This document shows, piece after piece, positions 1-9,306 of a stretch of 20,667 nt of DNA. Location of the stretch: the NCBI GenBank assembly GCA_030446525.1, contig JAUJNC010000084.1, forward strand, positions 1-20,667, in the 5' to 3' direction. Under the pieces are notes generated by a model, which ran no database searches, was not told where the DNA came from, and worked only from the letters and a program-made list of their open reading frames with translations. The number at the start of each line of letters is the position of its first letter. Positions within the stretch are counted from its first letter, which is position 1. Source of the DNA: Armatimonadaceae bacterium. GTDB lineage: Bacteria; Armatimonadota; Armatimonadia; Armatimonadales; Armatimonadaceae. The translations under genes were made by a program, and so were the position numbers.

Positions 1-489
1 ATCCCCGGCAACGACGACGCCATCCGCGCCATCAAGCTGATCTCCAACAAGATCGCGGACGCGGTCATCGAGGTCAAGCAGGCCGAATGGCAGGGCGCGG
101 AGGTCGTGGGCGACGGCGCCGAAGAAGGCGCCGCGGTGCAGGTGGTGTCCACCACGGCGGAAGCGCGCCGCCGCGAGATGGAAGAGGACGCCCGGCGCCA
201 GAACTTCGAATATGACGCCGAGGGGCGCCCGGTCGACGTTTCCGTGGGCGAACTCGCGGCGGAGTTTTCCACCGCCGCCTCGCCCGCCGAGGTGGTTGCC
301 GCCGCCGAGTCCGTGGTCGGCGAGCCGCAGGACTCGACCCGCGTGGGCACGGGCGATGACGACACCGGCGCCGAAGGGGTGACCCAGATCATCGCCGAGG
401 AGACCGGGCGGGCGCCGCACGCGCTCAGCATCGCTGAGGGGGCGGATGCGGGCAGCCCCACCACGTCGAACGCGCATCCATCGGACTGA
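1..489 (+). CDS. rpsB: Ribosomal protein uS2 (30S S2), C-terminal part
   Basis: The window opens inside this gene in frame 1. The first codons read IPGNDDAIRAIKLISNKIAD, the conserved C-terminal signature of bacterial S2, which sits on the 30S subunit near S1 and is needed for initiation. The start lies upstream of the window. After the conserved core there is an unusually long tail of about 130 residues, rich in Ala, Glu, Asp and Gly, low in complexity and acidic, ending at TGA 487-489. Many S2 proteins stop soon after the core or carry a shorter acidic tail. The neighbouring tsf is the classical rpsB partner. The identification is firm; the tail's role is unknown. Confidence 0.95.
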   Translation: MPGNDDAIRAIKLISNKIADAVIEVKQAEWQGAEVVGDGAEEGAAVQVVSTTAEARRREMEEDARRQNFEYDAEGRPVDVSVGELAAEFSTAASPAEVVAAAESVVGEPQDSTRVGTGDDDTGAEGVTQIIAEETGRAPHALSIAEGADAGSPTTSNAHPSD

Positions 490-512
490 AAAAGCGGTCA
501 GCTGCCAGTGGT

Positions 513-540
513 CAGCGGTCAGCCACCTGGCTGACCGCTG
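513..540 (+). terminator. Strong hairpin between rpsB and tsf
   Basis: CAGCGGTCAGCC (513-524) pairs perfectly with GGCTGACCGCTG (529-540) around a four-base loop. Partial pairing continues outward, since AGCTGCCAG at 500-508 is complementary to CTGGCAGCT at 538-546. No T tract follows and the tsf ribosome site starts only about 10 bases later. It is therefore more likely an attenuator, an mRNA-processing site or a copy of a dispersed palindromic repeat than a full terminator. Confidence 0.5.
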
Positions 541-564
541 GCAGCTTGGAAGGAGTTGTTGAAC

Positions 565-2214
<1,650 letters not shown>

Positions 2215-2218
<4 letters not shown>

Positions 2219-2766
2219 GCGTCAGCGACATCCTCCGCGATGCGGAGAACCGGATGAAAAAGTCCCTCGAGGCGGCGCAGCACGACTTCGCCACCCTGCG
2301 CACCGGCCGCGCCAACCCGACGCTGCTGGATTCGCTCAAGGTGGACTACTACGGCCAGACCCTGCCGGTGAACCAGCTGGGGACCGTCTCCGCGCCGGAG
2401 CCGCGCCTGCTGGTGATACAGCCCTGGGACAAGGGCGCGCTTGCGGCCATCGAGAAGGCCATCACCAGGTCGGAGCTGGGGCTCACGCCCACCAACGACG
2501 GCAACGTGATCCGGCTGCAGATCCCGATGCTGACCCAGGAGCGCCGCAAGGAGTTCGTCAAGCAGCTCCACCAGAAGGCCGAGGCGGCGCGTGTCTCCGT
2601 CCGCAACGTGCGCCGCGACGCCAACGACCACCTGAAGCGCGACGACACGCTCACCGACGACGAGGTGAAGCGCGCCGAGAAGGACGTACAGAAGATCGCG
2701 GACAAGTACATCGCCGATGTGGACACCCTGCAAAAGGCGAAAGAAGCGGAACTCCTGGAGGTGTGA
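2215..2766 (+). CDS. frr: Ribosome recycling factor
   Basis: RRF splits post-termination ribosomes together with EF-G. The 183-residue protein matches the usual length of about 185. Diagnostic stretches are the N-terminal helix [58 protein letters not shown] and [20 protein letters not shown], ending with the long C-terminal helix. ATG 2215 overlaps the corrected pyrH stop (ATGA) and has GGGGAGA eight to ten bases upstream. The frame is open further upstream, but that part is pyrH in another frame. Confidence 0.97.
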
Positions 2767-2767
2767 C

Positions 2768-3070
2768 ATGTCCCCCGCCGATGCCTTCACAGAGCCGGAC
2801 GGCGCCGATGCCGGGAGGGCGGACGTGCGGCCCTGCCGCTCGCCCGAGGATCTGGCGAAGCTGGTGTCGTACCTGTCGAACCAGGAGAAGGCGGAGATCA
2901 CCTATGACCTCGTCTACTTCGCGGCCCACGCCGCTTGCGAGAACGACTGCGGCGCGCTGAACGCGTTCCTGGCGGAGCTCGAAGACATGGCCCAGGTGTA
3001 CGCCGATCCGAAGCGCCGGCGGCAGCTGCAAAAAACGGTGCGGGATGTCCAACGCCAAACAGCTTATTGA
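2768..3070 (+). CDS. Hypothetical 100-aa protein between frr and uppS
   Basis: I do not recognise this family. ATG 2768 follows the frr stop by one base and has GGAGG at about 2757-2761, six bases before the start, so it should be well translated. The N-terminal 25 residues are Asp/Ala/Gly-rich and look disordered. The rest is predicted helical: SPEDLAKLVSYLSNQEKAEI, a TYDLVYFAAHAACENDCGAL segment, then ELEDMAQVYADPKRRRQLQK. Two Cys residues lie close together (ACENDC), with no further Cys/His to complete a zinc site. The end overlaps uppS by 26 bases. Its place in a translation and cell-envelope operon suggests a housekeeping role, but no function can be assigned. Confidence 0.75.
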   Translation: MSPADAFTEPDGADAGRADVRPCRSPEDLAKLVSYLSNQEKAEITYDLVYFAAHAACENDCGALNAFLAELEDMAQVYADPKRRRQLQKTVRDVQRQTAY

Positions 3071-3806
3071 GGAGGCATTGGCGCACCGCCTGGACCCGGA
3101 GCACATCCCGGAACATGTGGCCATCATCTGCGACGGGAACGGGCGCTGGGCCCAGAAGCGGGGGCTGCCGCGCTACCTGGGGCACCATCAGGGATACAAA
3201 GCGGTCCGGCAGGTGGTGCGCGACGCCGCCGACCTGGGCATCAAGGTTTTGACGCTGTACGCGTTCTCGACGGAGAACTGGACGCGCCCCAAGCGGGAAA
3301 CGGACGCCCTGATGCGCCTTTTCGAAGAGGGCGCGAAGAAGGAGCTGCGGGAGCTGCACGAGAACGGCGTCCACATGCGTTTCTCCGGGCGCATCCGGGA
3401 GCTGCGGGAGTCGCTCCAGGCCGAGCTGCGCCGCCACGAAGAGGTCACGGCGCACAACACGCGGCTCACCCTCAACATCTGCCTCAACTACAGCGGGCGT
3501 GATGAGATACTCAACGCCACCCGGCGTCTGGTCGAGATGGCCCGCCGCCAGGAGATCTGCGAAAAGGACGTCACCCCGGAGCTCTTCGCGCAGGGGCTCT
3601 ACACGGCGGGCCTGCCGGATCCCGACCTGCTCATCCGCACGGCGGGCGAGATGCGCGTCTCCAACTACCTCCTCTGGCAGATCGCCTACGCGGAGATCTG
3701 GGTCACCTCCACCCTCTGGCCCGACTTCGGCACGCACCACCTGATCGAGGCCGTGGCGGACTTCCAGCGGCGCGTCCGCAAGTTCGGCGGCGTGGTGAAC
3801 CCGTGA
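3045..3806 (+). CDS. uppS: Isoprenyl transferase (undecaprenyl diphosphate synthase family)
   Basis: This cytosolic cis-prenyltransferase adds isopentenyl diphosphates to farnesyl diphosphate, giving the C55 lipid carrier for peptidoglycan and polysaccharide. The 253-residue protein shows the diphosphate-binding motif ICDGNGRWAQKRG, with the catalytic Asp at residue 30. LTLYAFSTENWTRP and LNICLNYSGRDEI follow, then the C-terminal substrate motif DLLIRTAGEMRVSNYLLWQ and LWPDF. The usual methionine before DGNGRW is Cys here, and the usual GGEQR-type motif is AGEMR. ATG 3045 lies inside the end of the preceding gene with no clear Shine-Dalgarno sequence, so translational coupling is likely. Confidence 0.96.
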   Translation: MSNAKQLIEEALAHRLDPEHIPEHVAIICDGNGRWAQKRGLPRYLGHHQGYKAVRQVVRDAADLGIKVLTLYAFSTENWTRPKRETDALMRLFEEGAKKELRELHENGVHMRFSGRIRELRESLQAELRRHEEVTAHNTRLTLNICLNYSGRDEILNATRRLVEMARRQEICEKDVTPELFAQGLYTAGLPDPDLLIRTAGEMRVSNYLLWQIAYAEIWVTSTLWPDFGTHHLIEAVADFQRRVRKFGGVVNP

Positions 3807-3830
3807 CTTTTCCCGGCGCAGGAAAGTGCG

Positions 3831-3854
3831 GCGGGCGCGTCGAAGTGCGCCCGC
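3831..3854 (+). terminator. GC-rich hairpin after uppS
   Basis: GCGGGCGC (3831-3838) and GCGCCCGC (3847-3854) form a perfect eight-base stem around an eight-base loop. A weaker stem, ACTTTTCC with GGAAAGT, lies just upstream at about 3807-3827. There is no T run, so this may be a weak or factor-assisted terminator, or an RNA-stability element separating the core operon from the two small genes that follow. Confidence 0.45.
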
Positions 3855-3893
3855 AAGGGGAAGACCCCTGTCAACCGGAGGAGGTGCCCGACG

Positions 3894-4073
3894 ATGTTCG
3901 AGTGCCCGGTTTGCCAGGCGACCATGGTGGAGGAGGTCGTCCTCGTCACGGAGTGCTGCGGGGCCGAGATCGGCGAAGACGACAGGGAGTGCCCGGTCTG
4001 CGGGGCGCAGGAGCCGGAGGTCGTGGAGGGCGAGGCGCGCCTGGTCTGCGAGAACTGCGGCCACACCGAGTGA
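3894..4073 (+). CDS. Small zinc-ribbon protein, 59 aa
   Basis: This short gene reads MFECPVCQATMVEEVVLVTE, then a Cys-Cys pair at residues 21-22, CPVCG at 33-37 and CENCGHTE at the C-terminus. Pairs CPVC (4-7), CPVC (33-36) and CENC (52-55) plus C21/C22 give enough ligands for one or two treble-clef or rubredoxin-like zinc sites. The protein is otherwise acidic. A GGAGGAGG ribosome site at about 3877-3884 lies nine bases before ATG 3894, which supports real translation. It sits 20 bases upstream of the SRPBCC gene, probably in one transcript. The fold assignment is reasonable; the binding partner is unknown. Confidence 0.78.
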   Translation: MFECPVCQATMVEEVVLVTECCGAEIGEDDRECPVCGAQEPEVVEGEARLVCENCGHTE

Positions 4074-4092
4074 GACGGGAAGGAGAGGGCGT

Positions 4093-4548
4093 ATGCCCCG
4101 TGTCGAGAGCAGCGTCGTGATCCAGGCGCCGCGGGATGCCGTGATGGCCATCGCCCGGGACAACGAACGGTTCCCCGAGTTCATGGCCGACCTGCGCTCG
4201 CTCCGCGTGCTGGAGCGCAGCGACGACGGCAACCACGTCGTCAGCGACTGGGTGGGCGTCGTGCCCAAGTTCGGGGCCACGATCCACTGGGTGGAGGAGG
4301 ACGTGTGGGACCCCGACGCCGGCACCTGTACGTTCCGCCAGATCAAGGGCGACTACAAGCGCTTCGAGGGCGTCTGGACCTTCACGCCCGAGGGCGAGCG
4401 GGCGACCCGCTTCTCCTCGGTGGTGGACTACGAGATCGAGATACCCCTGGTGGGCCCCCTCATCAAGACGATCATCCGCAAGACCATCCAGGACAACGTG
4501 GACGCCACCCTGAACGCGTTGAAGCGGCGCTGCGAAGGCGGCGGCTAA
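4093..4548 (+). CDS. SRPBCC / polyketide cyclase-like protein
   Basis: The 151-residue protein starts MPRVESSVVIQAPRDAVMAI and has the order of a START/Bet v1 (SRPBCC) fold. A first strand with the SVVIQAPRDAVMAIARD segment is followed by FPEFMADLRSLRVLE, mid strands with VVSDWVGVVPKFGATIHWVE, and a long C-terminal helix (IIRKTIQDNVDATLNALKRR). Relatives include COQ10/RatA-like and polyketide-cyclase proteins that bind hydrophobic ligands; no catalytic residue identifies a substrate. GGAAGGAGAGG upstream supports ATG 4093. Its stop overlaps the convergent 70-aa gene by four bases. Confidence 0.82.
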   Translation: MPRVESSVVIQAPRDAVMAIARDNERFPEFMADLRSLRVLERSDDGNHVVSDWVGVVPKFGATIHWVEEDVWDPDAGTCTFRQIKGDYKRFEGVWTFTPEGERATRFSSVVDYEIEIPLVGPLIKTIIRKTIQDNVDATLNALKRRCEGGG

Positions 4549-4757
4549 ACGTCGTCCGTTTCCAGCCGCCAGAGCGCGGCGTCCAGGGCGCGCAGCGACG
4601 TGTCGCAGACGCGGGCGTAGTCGGGACTGGTCCGCGTAAACTCGTCGTCCCGTGCGGCGCGGTAAAGCTCTCGCAGCTGCAGCAGGATCGTCTCCAGGCT
4701 GAGCTCCTCGGCTGCCTCGCGCAGGGCGTCCAGGGCGGGGGCACGCGTGTTATCCAT
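4545..4757 (-). CDS. Hypothetical 70-aa helical protein
   Basis: From ATG 4757 the reading is MDNTRAPALDALREAAEELS, continuing through a Leu-rich helix (LETILLQLRELYRAARDDEF) and RVCDTSLRALDAALWRLETD to TAG. Helix-forming residues with heptad-like leucines suggest a small helical bundle. The start lies seven bases after the restored stop of the esterase gene, so the two are probably co-transcribed, although no strong ribosome site is visible. The frame is open further upstream only as antisense or out-of-frame esterase sequence. I do not recognise the family. Its codon usage looks like a genuine high-GC gene. Confidence 0.5.
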   Translation of the reverse strand: MDNTRAPALDALREAAEELSLETILLQLRELYRAARDDEFTRTSPDYARVCDTSLRALDAALWRLETDDV

Positions 4758-4764
4758 GCCGCTA

Positions 4765-5771
4765 TTATGGGCAAGCAGGCCCGCGACGGAGAGGGCGCGG
4801 ACGGGATCGCAAGTCCGCCAGGAACTCGGAGATCCGGTCGACCGCGCCTGGCTGCCGCTCGGTGTCCGTAATCGGGATAGACGAGCAGATCCTTCTCGGA
4901 CCGTATCTTGTTGTAGGCCGCGAACTGCGTCGACGGCGGGCAGATCGTGTCCATCAGGCCGACCGCCATCAGCACCCGGGCGCGGATGCGGGGGCCAGGT
5001 GCTGGTTGTCGATGTAGCCCAGCCGGGTGAAGACCTCTTCCTCGCGCCCGTGCAGCGGGTCGAACAGGCGGAAGTAGGTGCGCAGGCTCCTCGTAGGCGT
5101 TCGCCGCCAGGTCCATCTCCCACACGCGCCGGTAGTCACACAAAAACGGATACACGGGCGCGGCCCGTTGCAGGCGCGGCTCCAGCGCGGCGCAGGCAAG
5201 CGTCAGCCCGCCGCCCTGCGAGCCGCCGGTCGCGCCGACGCGCCGCGCGTCGACCTCGGGCATACCCATCACGATGCCGGCGAGGCTGCGCGCAGTCCAG
5301 GAAGATCTGGCGGAACAGCAGCTTCTCGGGCGCGTCGTCCAGGCCGCGGATGATGTGGCCGCGCAGCGTATTGCCGCGCACGCCGCCCACGTCCTCGAAA
5401 GCCCGCCCTGCCCGCGGCAGTCGAGCGCGGCCACCACGGAAAAGCCCTGCGCCACGTACGGGAGCTTGTCGGCCCAGTCCCCGCTGCTGCCCGAGTAGCC
5501 GTGGAACAGAAGCACCGCCGGGTGCGGCGCGGGCGCGTCCCTGGGCCGCAGGTACTTGGCGTGGACGCGGGCGCCGCCGACGCCGGTGAAATACAGGTGG
5601 AAGCACTCGGCGAAGGGCGCCGGGAGCGGGTGCGGGACCAGTTCCACCGCGGGGTCCACCGCGCGCATCTCCGCCAGCGCCCTTTCCCAGTACTCCTCCA
5701 TGTCCGCCGGCCGCGGGTTACGCCCCGGGTATTCGTACAGGTTGCGACAACGGCTTATCAACGAGCGGCAT
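4765..5771 (-). pseudogene. Acetyl xylan esterase / cephalosporin-C deacetylase family, frameshifted
   Basis: This is an alpha/beta hydrolase of the AXE1 family, which removes acetyl groups from sugars such as acetylated xylo-oligosaccharides. The start ATG 5771 has GGGAGGA five bases upstream and reads MPLVDKPLSQ, then in a shifted frame LYEYPGRNPRPADMEEYWER. All family landmarks are present: FTGVGGARVHAKYLRP, FHGYSGSSGDWADK, the nucleophile motif GGSQGG, GLMDTICPPSTQFAAYNK (catalytic Asp) and YPDYGH (catalytic His). Reading them needs six single-base corrections, at about 5741, 5395, 5285, 5085, 4992 and 4861, mostly one C/G gained or lost. The restored protein is about 335 residues, close to the family length. 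No catalytic residue is lost, so this is either very recent decay or local sequence error. Confidence 0.85.
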
Positions 5772-5843
5772 TGGTTCCTCCCTTGTCTCCGTTTCTTGGC
5801 CGGGCGAGATCTGCCCTCCCGGCGGGTGCGCTTCACCGGTCGG

Positions 5844-6203
5844 TCAATCGCGGCGCCGACTGCCGCCGATCTCACTCGGCGTTCTTTTACAGAGGCGTGA
5901 CGAAATACCTCGCCTCCACACGCGCCCGTCCTCCTCGAAGGTGACGCCTTCATCCTCGAGAAGCGAGCGCTGCAGGGCCTTGAGGTCGGGGGAGCGTTTG
6001 GCGATCCGGAGATAGCCGTCGGCGCCGACCACCCGCTGCCACGGCACGTCCCTGGGGGCGATGCGCATCGCCCACCCCACGGTGCGCGCCGCCGCCCCGA
6101 CCGCCGCGCCCACGTCGCCGTAGGAGACGACCCGGCCTGCCGGAACGCCGCGCACGTAATCATAGATGGCGGCAAACTCACCTGGCGTCGTCTCCTCAGG
6201 CAT
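5844..6203 (-). CDS. Alkyltransferase-like (ATL) DNA-repair protein, MGMT family
   Basis: The protein has the MGMT DNA-binding domain: a helix with FAAIYDYVRGVPAGRVVSYG, the arginine-finger region ARTVGWAMR, and the active-site loop. The usual PCHRV is VPWQRVVGADG, with Trp at residue 55 instead of the methyl-accepting Cys. This is the hallmark of ATL proteins, which bind and flip O6-alkylguanine and flag it for nucleotide-excision repair rather than dealkylating it. After EEDGRV the encoded tail (WRRGISSRLCKRTPS) looks unlike the family. Removing one T at about 5919 gives ...DGRVEARYFVTPL and a stop at 5889-5887, which looks more natural. The start overlaps the preceding acetyltransferase gene by eight bases. 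Confidence 0.85.
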   Translation of the reverse strand: MPEETTPGEFAAIYDYVRGVPAGRVVSYGDVGAAVGAAARTVGWAMRIAPRDVPWQRVVGADGYLRIAKRSPDLKALQRSLLEDEGVTFEEDGRVWRRGISSRLCKRTPSEIGGSRRRD

Positions 6204-6708
6204 CGGCGGGCTCGTCGAGGAGCTTCTGCATAAAGGTCACGTCGATCCAGCGGTCGAACTTGCGGGCGACGCGCCGCAGCGTCCCGACGACCCCGAAGCC
6301 CTGACGCGCGTGGAGCCGCCGCGAGGCCTGGTTCTCCGCCGTGATCAGGGCGACCAGCGACACGAAGCCGCGCCGGCCGGCTTCCCGTACCAGGGAGTCG
6401 AGGAGCGCGCTGCCGACGCCCCGGCCGCGCCAGTTGCAGTGCACGTACACGGACACCTCGGCCGTGGTCGCGTAGCCCGGCTTGGGGTTGTACGGCGACA
6501 GCGACGCCCACCCGAGGATGGCGCCGTCCTGTGCCTGGGCCACCAGGCAGGGATAGGGGTTGCCGCCGTGCGCCCGCATCCACGCCGCCTGCCGCTCGGG
6601 CGAGCGCGGCTCGGTGTCCATGGTCGCCGTCGTGGCCGCCACGGCGTCGTTGTAGATCGCCCGTATCGCCTCGGCGTCCTCGGCGCGGGCCGGCCGCACC
6701 GATGTCAA
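6196..6708 (-). CDS. GNAT N-acetyltransferase, phosphinothricin acetyltransferase-like
   Basis: Acetyl-CoA-dependent acyltransferase of the Pat/Bar type. It reads VRPARAEDAEAIRAIYNDAV, then LGWASLSPYNPKPGYATTAE, VSVYVH, the pyrophosphate-binding loop WRGRGVGSALL, and ENQASRRLHARQGFGVVGTL followed by RKFDRWIDVTFMQ. These are typical of enzymes that acetylate phosphinothricin or methionine sulfoximine, though the true substrate is unknown. I chose TTG 6708 because it overlaps the SDR stop (TTGA) and has AGGAG five bases upstream; a GTG four codons in is the alternative. It gives 170 residues, the usual length. Confidence 0.9.
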   Translation of the reverse strand: MTSVRPARAEDAEAIRAIYNDAVAATTATMDTEPRSPERQAAWMRAHGGNPYPCLVAQAQDGAILGWASLSPYNPKPGYATTAEVSVYVHCNWRGRGVGSALLDSLVREAGRRGFVSLVALITAENQASRRLHARQGFGVVGTLRRVARKFDRWIDVTFMQKLLDEPADA

Positions 6709-7493
6709 CGCATCTCCTGGCCGCCGGTGACGTTGATCGCCTGGCCGGTCATGTAGCTCGCCTCGTCGGAGCAGAGGAAGACGACGACGCCGCAGACATC
6801 GTCGTAGGTCGCGCCGCGGCCCAGCGGCACCTGGCCCTCGTACTTGGCGCGCACCTCTTCCCTGGTCAGCCCCTGCGTTCGGGCGTACTGCTCGAACAGC
6901 GAGTCCTGCCACAGCGAGCCGTCGAGCAGGTTGCCAGGGCAGACGGCGTTGACGCGGATGCCGTGCGGCGCCAGGTCGAGCGCGATGCTCTGGGTCAGGC
7001 CGATGCCGCCGAACTTGGACGCCGCGTAGGCCGAGTTGCGGAACGAGCCCTTCTTGCCCGATTTGGAGTTGATCTGCACGATCGAGCCCGATCTGCGGGG
7101 GACCATCGCGCGCGCCGCCGCCTGGGCGCACAGGAAGTAGCCGTACAGGTTGACGTCCACGACGCGCTTCCAGTCGGCGGGGTCGAACTCGGTGACGTCG
7201 CCCGCCTTGAGGATCCCGGCGTTCGCCACCAGGATGTCCAGCTTGCCGAAGGACCGGGCCGCGCGCTCCGTCATCGCCGCGCAGGACGCCGGGTCGGTGA
7301 CATCGGCCCGCAGGCCGATCGCCTGCCGCCCGGTGTCGCCGGCGATCGCCGCCGCCGCCGCCTGCGCTTTTTCGCCGTTCACGTCGGCGAGCAGCACGTC
7401 GCAGCCCTCGGCGGCGAGCCGCCGCGCCAGCGCCTCGCCCAGCCCCTGCGCCGCTCCGGTCACGATGGCCGCCCGGCCCTCCAGTCTACCCAT
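6705..7493 (-). CDS. srlD: Short-chain dehydrogenase, sorbitol-6-phosphate 2-dehydrogenase-like
   Basis: NAD(P)-dependent SDR of 262 residues. TGAAQGLG (12-19) is the cofactor loop, NAG is at 91-93, a Ser at 143/145 lies in INSKSGKKGS, and the catalytic pair is Tyr156/Lys160 in YAASK. Beyond the general SDR features, the stretches INSKSGK, SKFGGIGLTQSIALDLA, GNLLDGSLWQ, SLFEQYARTQGL, VPLGRG and the C-terminal INVTGGQEM closely resemble E. coli SrlD, which interconverts D-sorbitol 6-phosphate and fructose 6-phosphate. ATG 7493 overlaps the upstream dehydrogenase stop by eight bases. The adjacent sorbose-1-phosphate reductase-like gene supports a ketose/polyol-phosphate role. The symbol is a similarity call; the substrate remains to be shown. 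Confidence 0.85.
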   Translation of the reverse strand: MGRLEGRAAIVTGAAQGLGEALARRLAAEGCDVLLADVNGEKAQAAAAAIAGDTGRQAIGLRADVTDPASCAAMTERAARSFGKLDILVANAGILKAGDVTEFDPADWKRVVDVNLYGYFLCAQAAARAMVPRRSGSIVQINSKSGKKGSFRNSAYAASKFGGIGLTQSIALDLAPHGIRVNAVCPGNLLDGSLWQDSLFEQYARTQGLTREEVRAKYEGQVPLGRGATYDDVCGVVVFLCSDEASYMTGQAINVTGGQEMR

Positions 7494-9129
7494 CTTTGGC
7501 CAGCTCCTCGCGCAGCAGCTCTTCCTCGGCCTCCCGGGTCCAGAACAGGCCGTCGCGCAGTTTTTCGTACACCCTGGGGCGCACCGTCTTCAGGTCGGCC
7601 AGCGTGGTGAGCGGCAGCTCTACGATCTGCGGGAAGATCACCGTCTTGCCCGGGAACTTGCCCCCCTTCACCGCGTCCAGGCCGTCGCGGAACGCGTCCA
7701 GGCCGCCGATGGCCGCGAGCGACGCGCCCGTGTCCAGCAGGTCCTGCTCCATGGCGTCGCGCGTGGTCGCCAGGTCGGCGATCGACGAGCCGCTCGTGCC
7801 CCCCACGCGCACGTTCCTCAGGGCGACCGGGGACATGTCCAGCGTTGCCACCGTGCCGCGCGCGACCCCGGCGAAGATGTTCAGCACGCCGTTCTCGGCG
7901 AGGTAGGGCATCGCCTGTTCGATCAGCGCGGGGGCGGGCACCATCACCACGATATCGTCGAAGCCGCCGGGCGCCAGCGCGCGAAGGTCCGGCGCGCCGG
8001 CGTCCTCCGGGTTGAACAGGACCAGCTCGACGTTCTTCTGCTCGGCGAGGCCCACGAAGCGGGCGCGGAGCGACTCGAGGCGGGCGGGGTCGCGGTCGGT
8101 GCCCACGATGCGGGCGGGCGGCTCGGCCCGCTGCAGCGCCCGCTGGACGTGCATCTGCCCCATCGGCCCGGCCGCGCCGAGGAACCAGGCGGTCCCGCCG
8201 CCCTTCACCTCGCTGCGCGCGTTCGCCGCGTAGGCGGCCCGCACGTCTTTGGTCGTCGCCCCGACGTAGCGGTGGCCGTCGTAGTGGATGCGGCCCACGT
8301 CCACCTGGACGGGGCGGGACAGGGGGGCGTCCAGCAGCAGGCAAACGACGCCGTCCTTGCGAAGCAGGGCGCACGCCGCCTCGAACGCCTCCGGGGCCGG
8401 CGTGCCGACGAAGACGATGTCGTCGTAGCCCCGCTCGTCGGCGGAGGCAGGGACATCACCGGTTCCGTCCCACAGGCTCACCACCGAGCCTTCCATGGCG
8501 TCCTCGACCGCCAGGGGGTCGCCGACCACGAGGGCGGTGCCGCCCGCCTTGGGCGCGGGCCGGTGCGTCCAGTGGTAGGCGGCCTCGACGCACGCCCACG
8601 GCTCCACCAGGGCCGCCTCGGCGTAGCCCGTGGCGTCCTGGATGGGCAGCAGATAACAGCCCTCGTCGCCCCGCAGCACCTCCGGCCCGACCAGCCCGAA
8701 CTGGCTCATGCCGCCCGGCAGGGCGTAGCCGTAGGCCAGGTTCGCGCCCTTGTAGTACACGTCGGCCTGCACGATAAACCGTTCGCCGGGGCGGAACTGG
8801 TCTTTCAGGTTCTCGCCGGCCTTGACCACGGTCAGGGCGACCTCGTGGCCCATCACCACCGGGTCGCGCTTCAGGTCGCGCCCGACCAGCCGGGGGTGCT
8901 CCGGGCCGAGCGCGATGATCTTGATGTCGGAAAAGCAGATGCCGCAGGCGTCGTGGCGCACGAGGATCTCGTCCGCCCCCGGCTCGGGCAGCGGAACCGG
9001 CTCCGGCTGGCCCTCGGCGCCGACGTTTTACAAACCCGCCCCGTACAGGTGCCACCGGCGGTAGGTGTCGGGTAAGGGTAAGGTGGCTTCTTTATAAGAG
9101 TCCAAAGGGTCTGTGTTGTTGGCAGACAT
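7486..9129 (-). pseudogene. Zinc-binding dehydrogenase, L-sorbose-1-phosphate reductase-like, in-frame stop at codon 34
   Basis: Medium-chain dehydrogenase of 547 codons. ATG 9129 has GGGAG about ten bases upstream and reads MSANNTDPLDSYKEATLPLP, then WHLYGAGL, TAA (9030-9028), NVGAEGQPEP and onward in the same frame. CGICFSD and VVMGHE are the catalytic-zinc motifs; VEPWACVEAAYHW and the mid-domain WFLGAAGPMGQMHVQRAL nucleotide-binding fold follow. The layout and length match L-sorbose-1-phosphate reductase-like proteins, in which a residue such as Glu occupies the stop position. A downstream restart at GTG 8961 would lose the first substrate-domain strand. The change is a substitution, unlike the indels seen elsewhere. 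The last codons overlap the SDR start. Confidence 0.8.
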
Positions 9130-9242
9130 GGTCGTGGTTCTCCCGCGGCGCCGTGCGTGCGCCGCCCCGGTGTATCGTTTCCACGGGAAGCGGCCGATTT
9201 CCTGCGTAATCGAGGGGATGCGGCTGGCAGGTATGTCCCCTG

Positions 9243-9259
9243 GGCATAGCGAAACTACG
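9243..9259. promoter_or_regulatory. Possible operator upstream of the dehydrogenase operon
   Basis: GCATAG-CGAAA-CTACGC is an imperfect six-base inverted repeat (one A/C mismatch) about 115 bases upstream of ATG 9129. It lies in the only non-coding gap before the minus-strand sugar-phosphate operon. On the minus strand CATACT just upstream could be a weak -10 box. This is suggestive only. Confidence 0.2.
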
Positions 9260-9306
9260 CACAAAGTATGATGACTGTCGAACACAACAAGCAGACTAGT
9301 CCTCCG

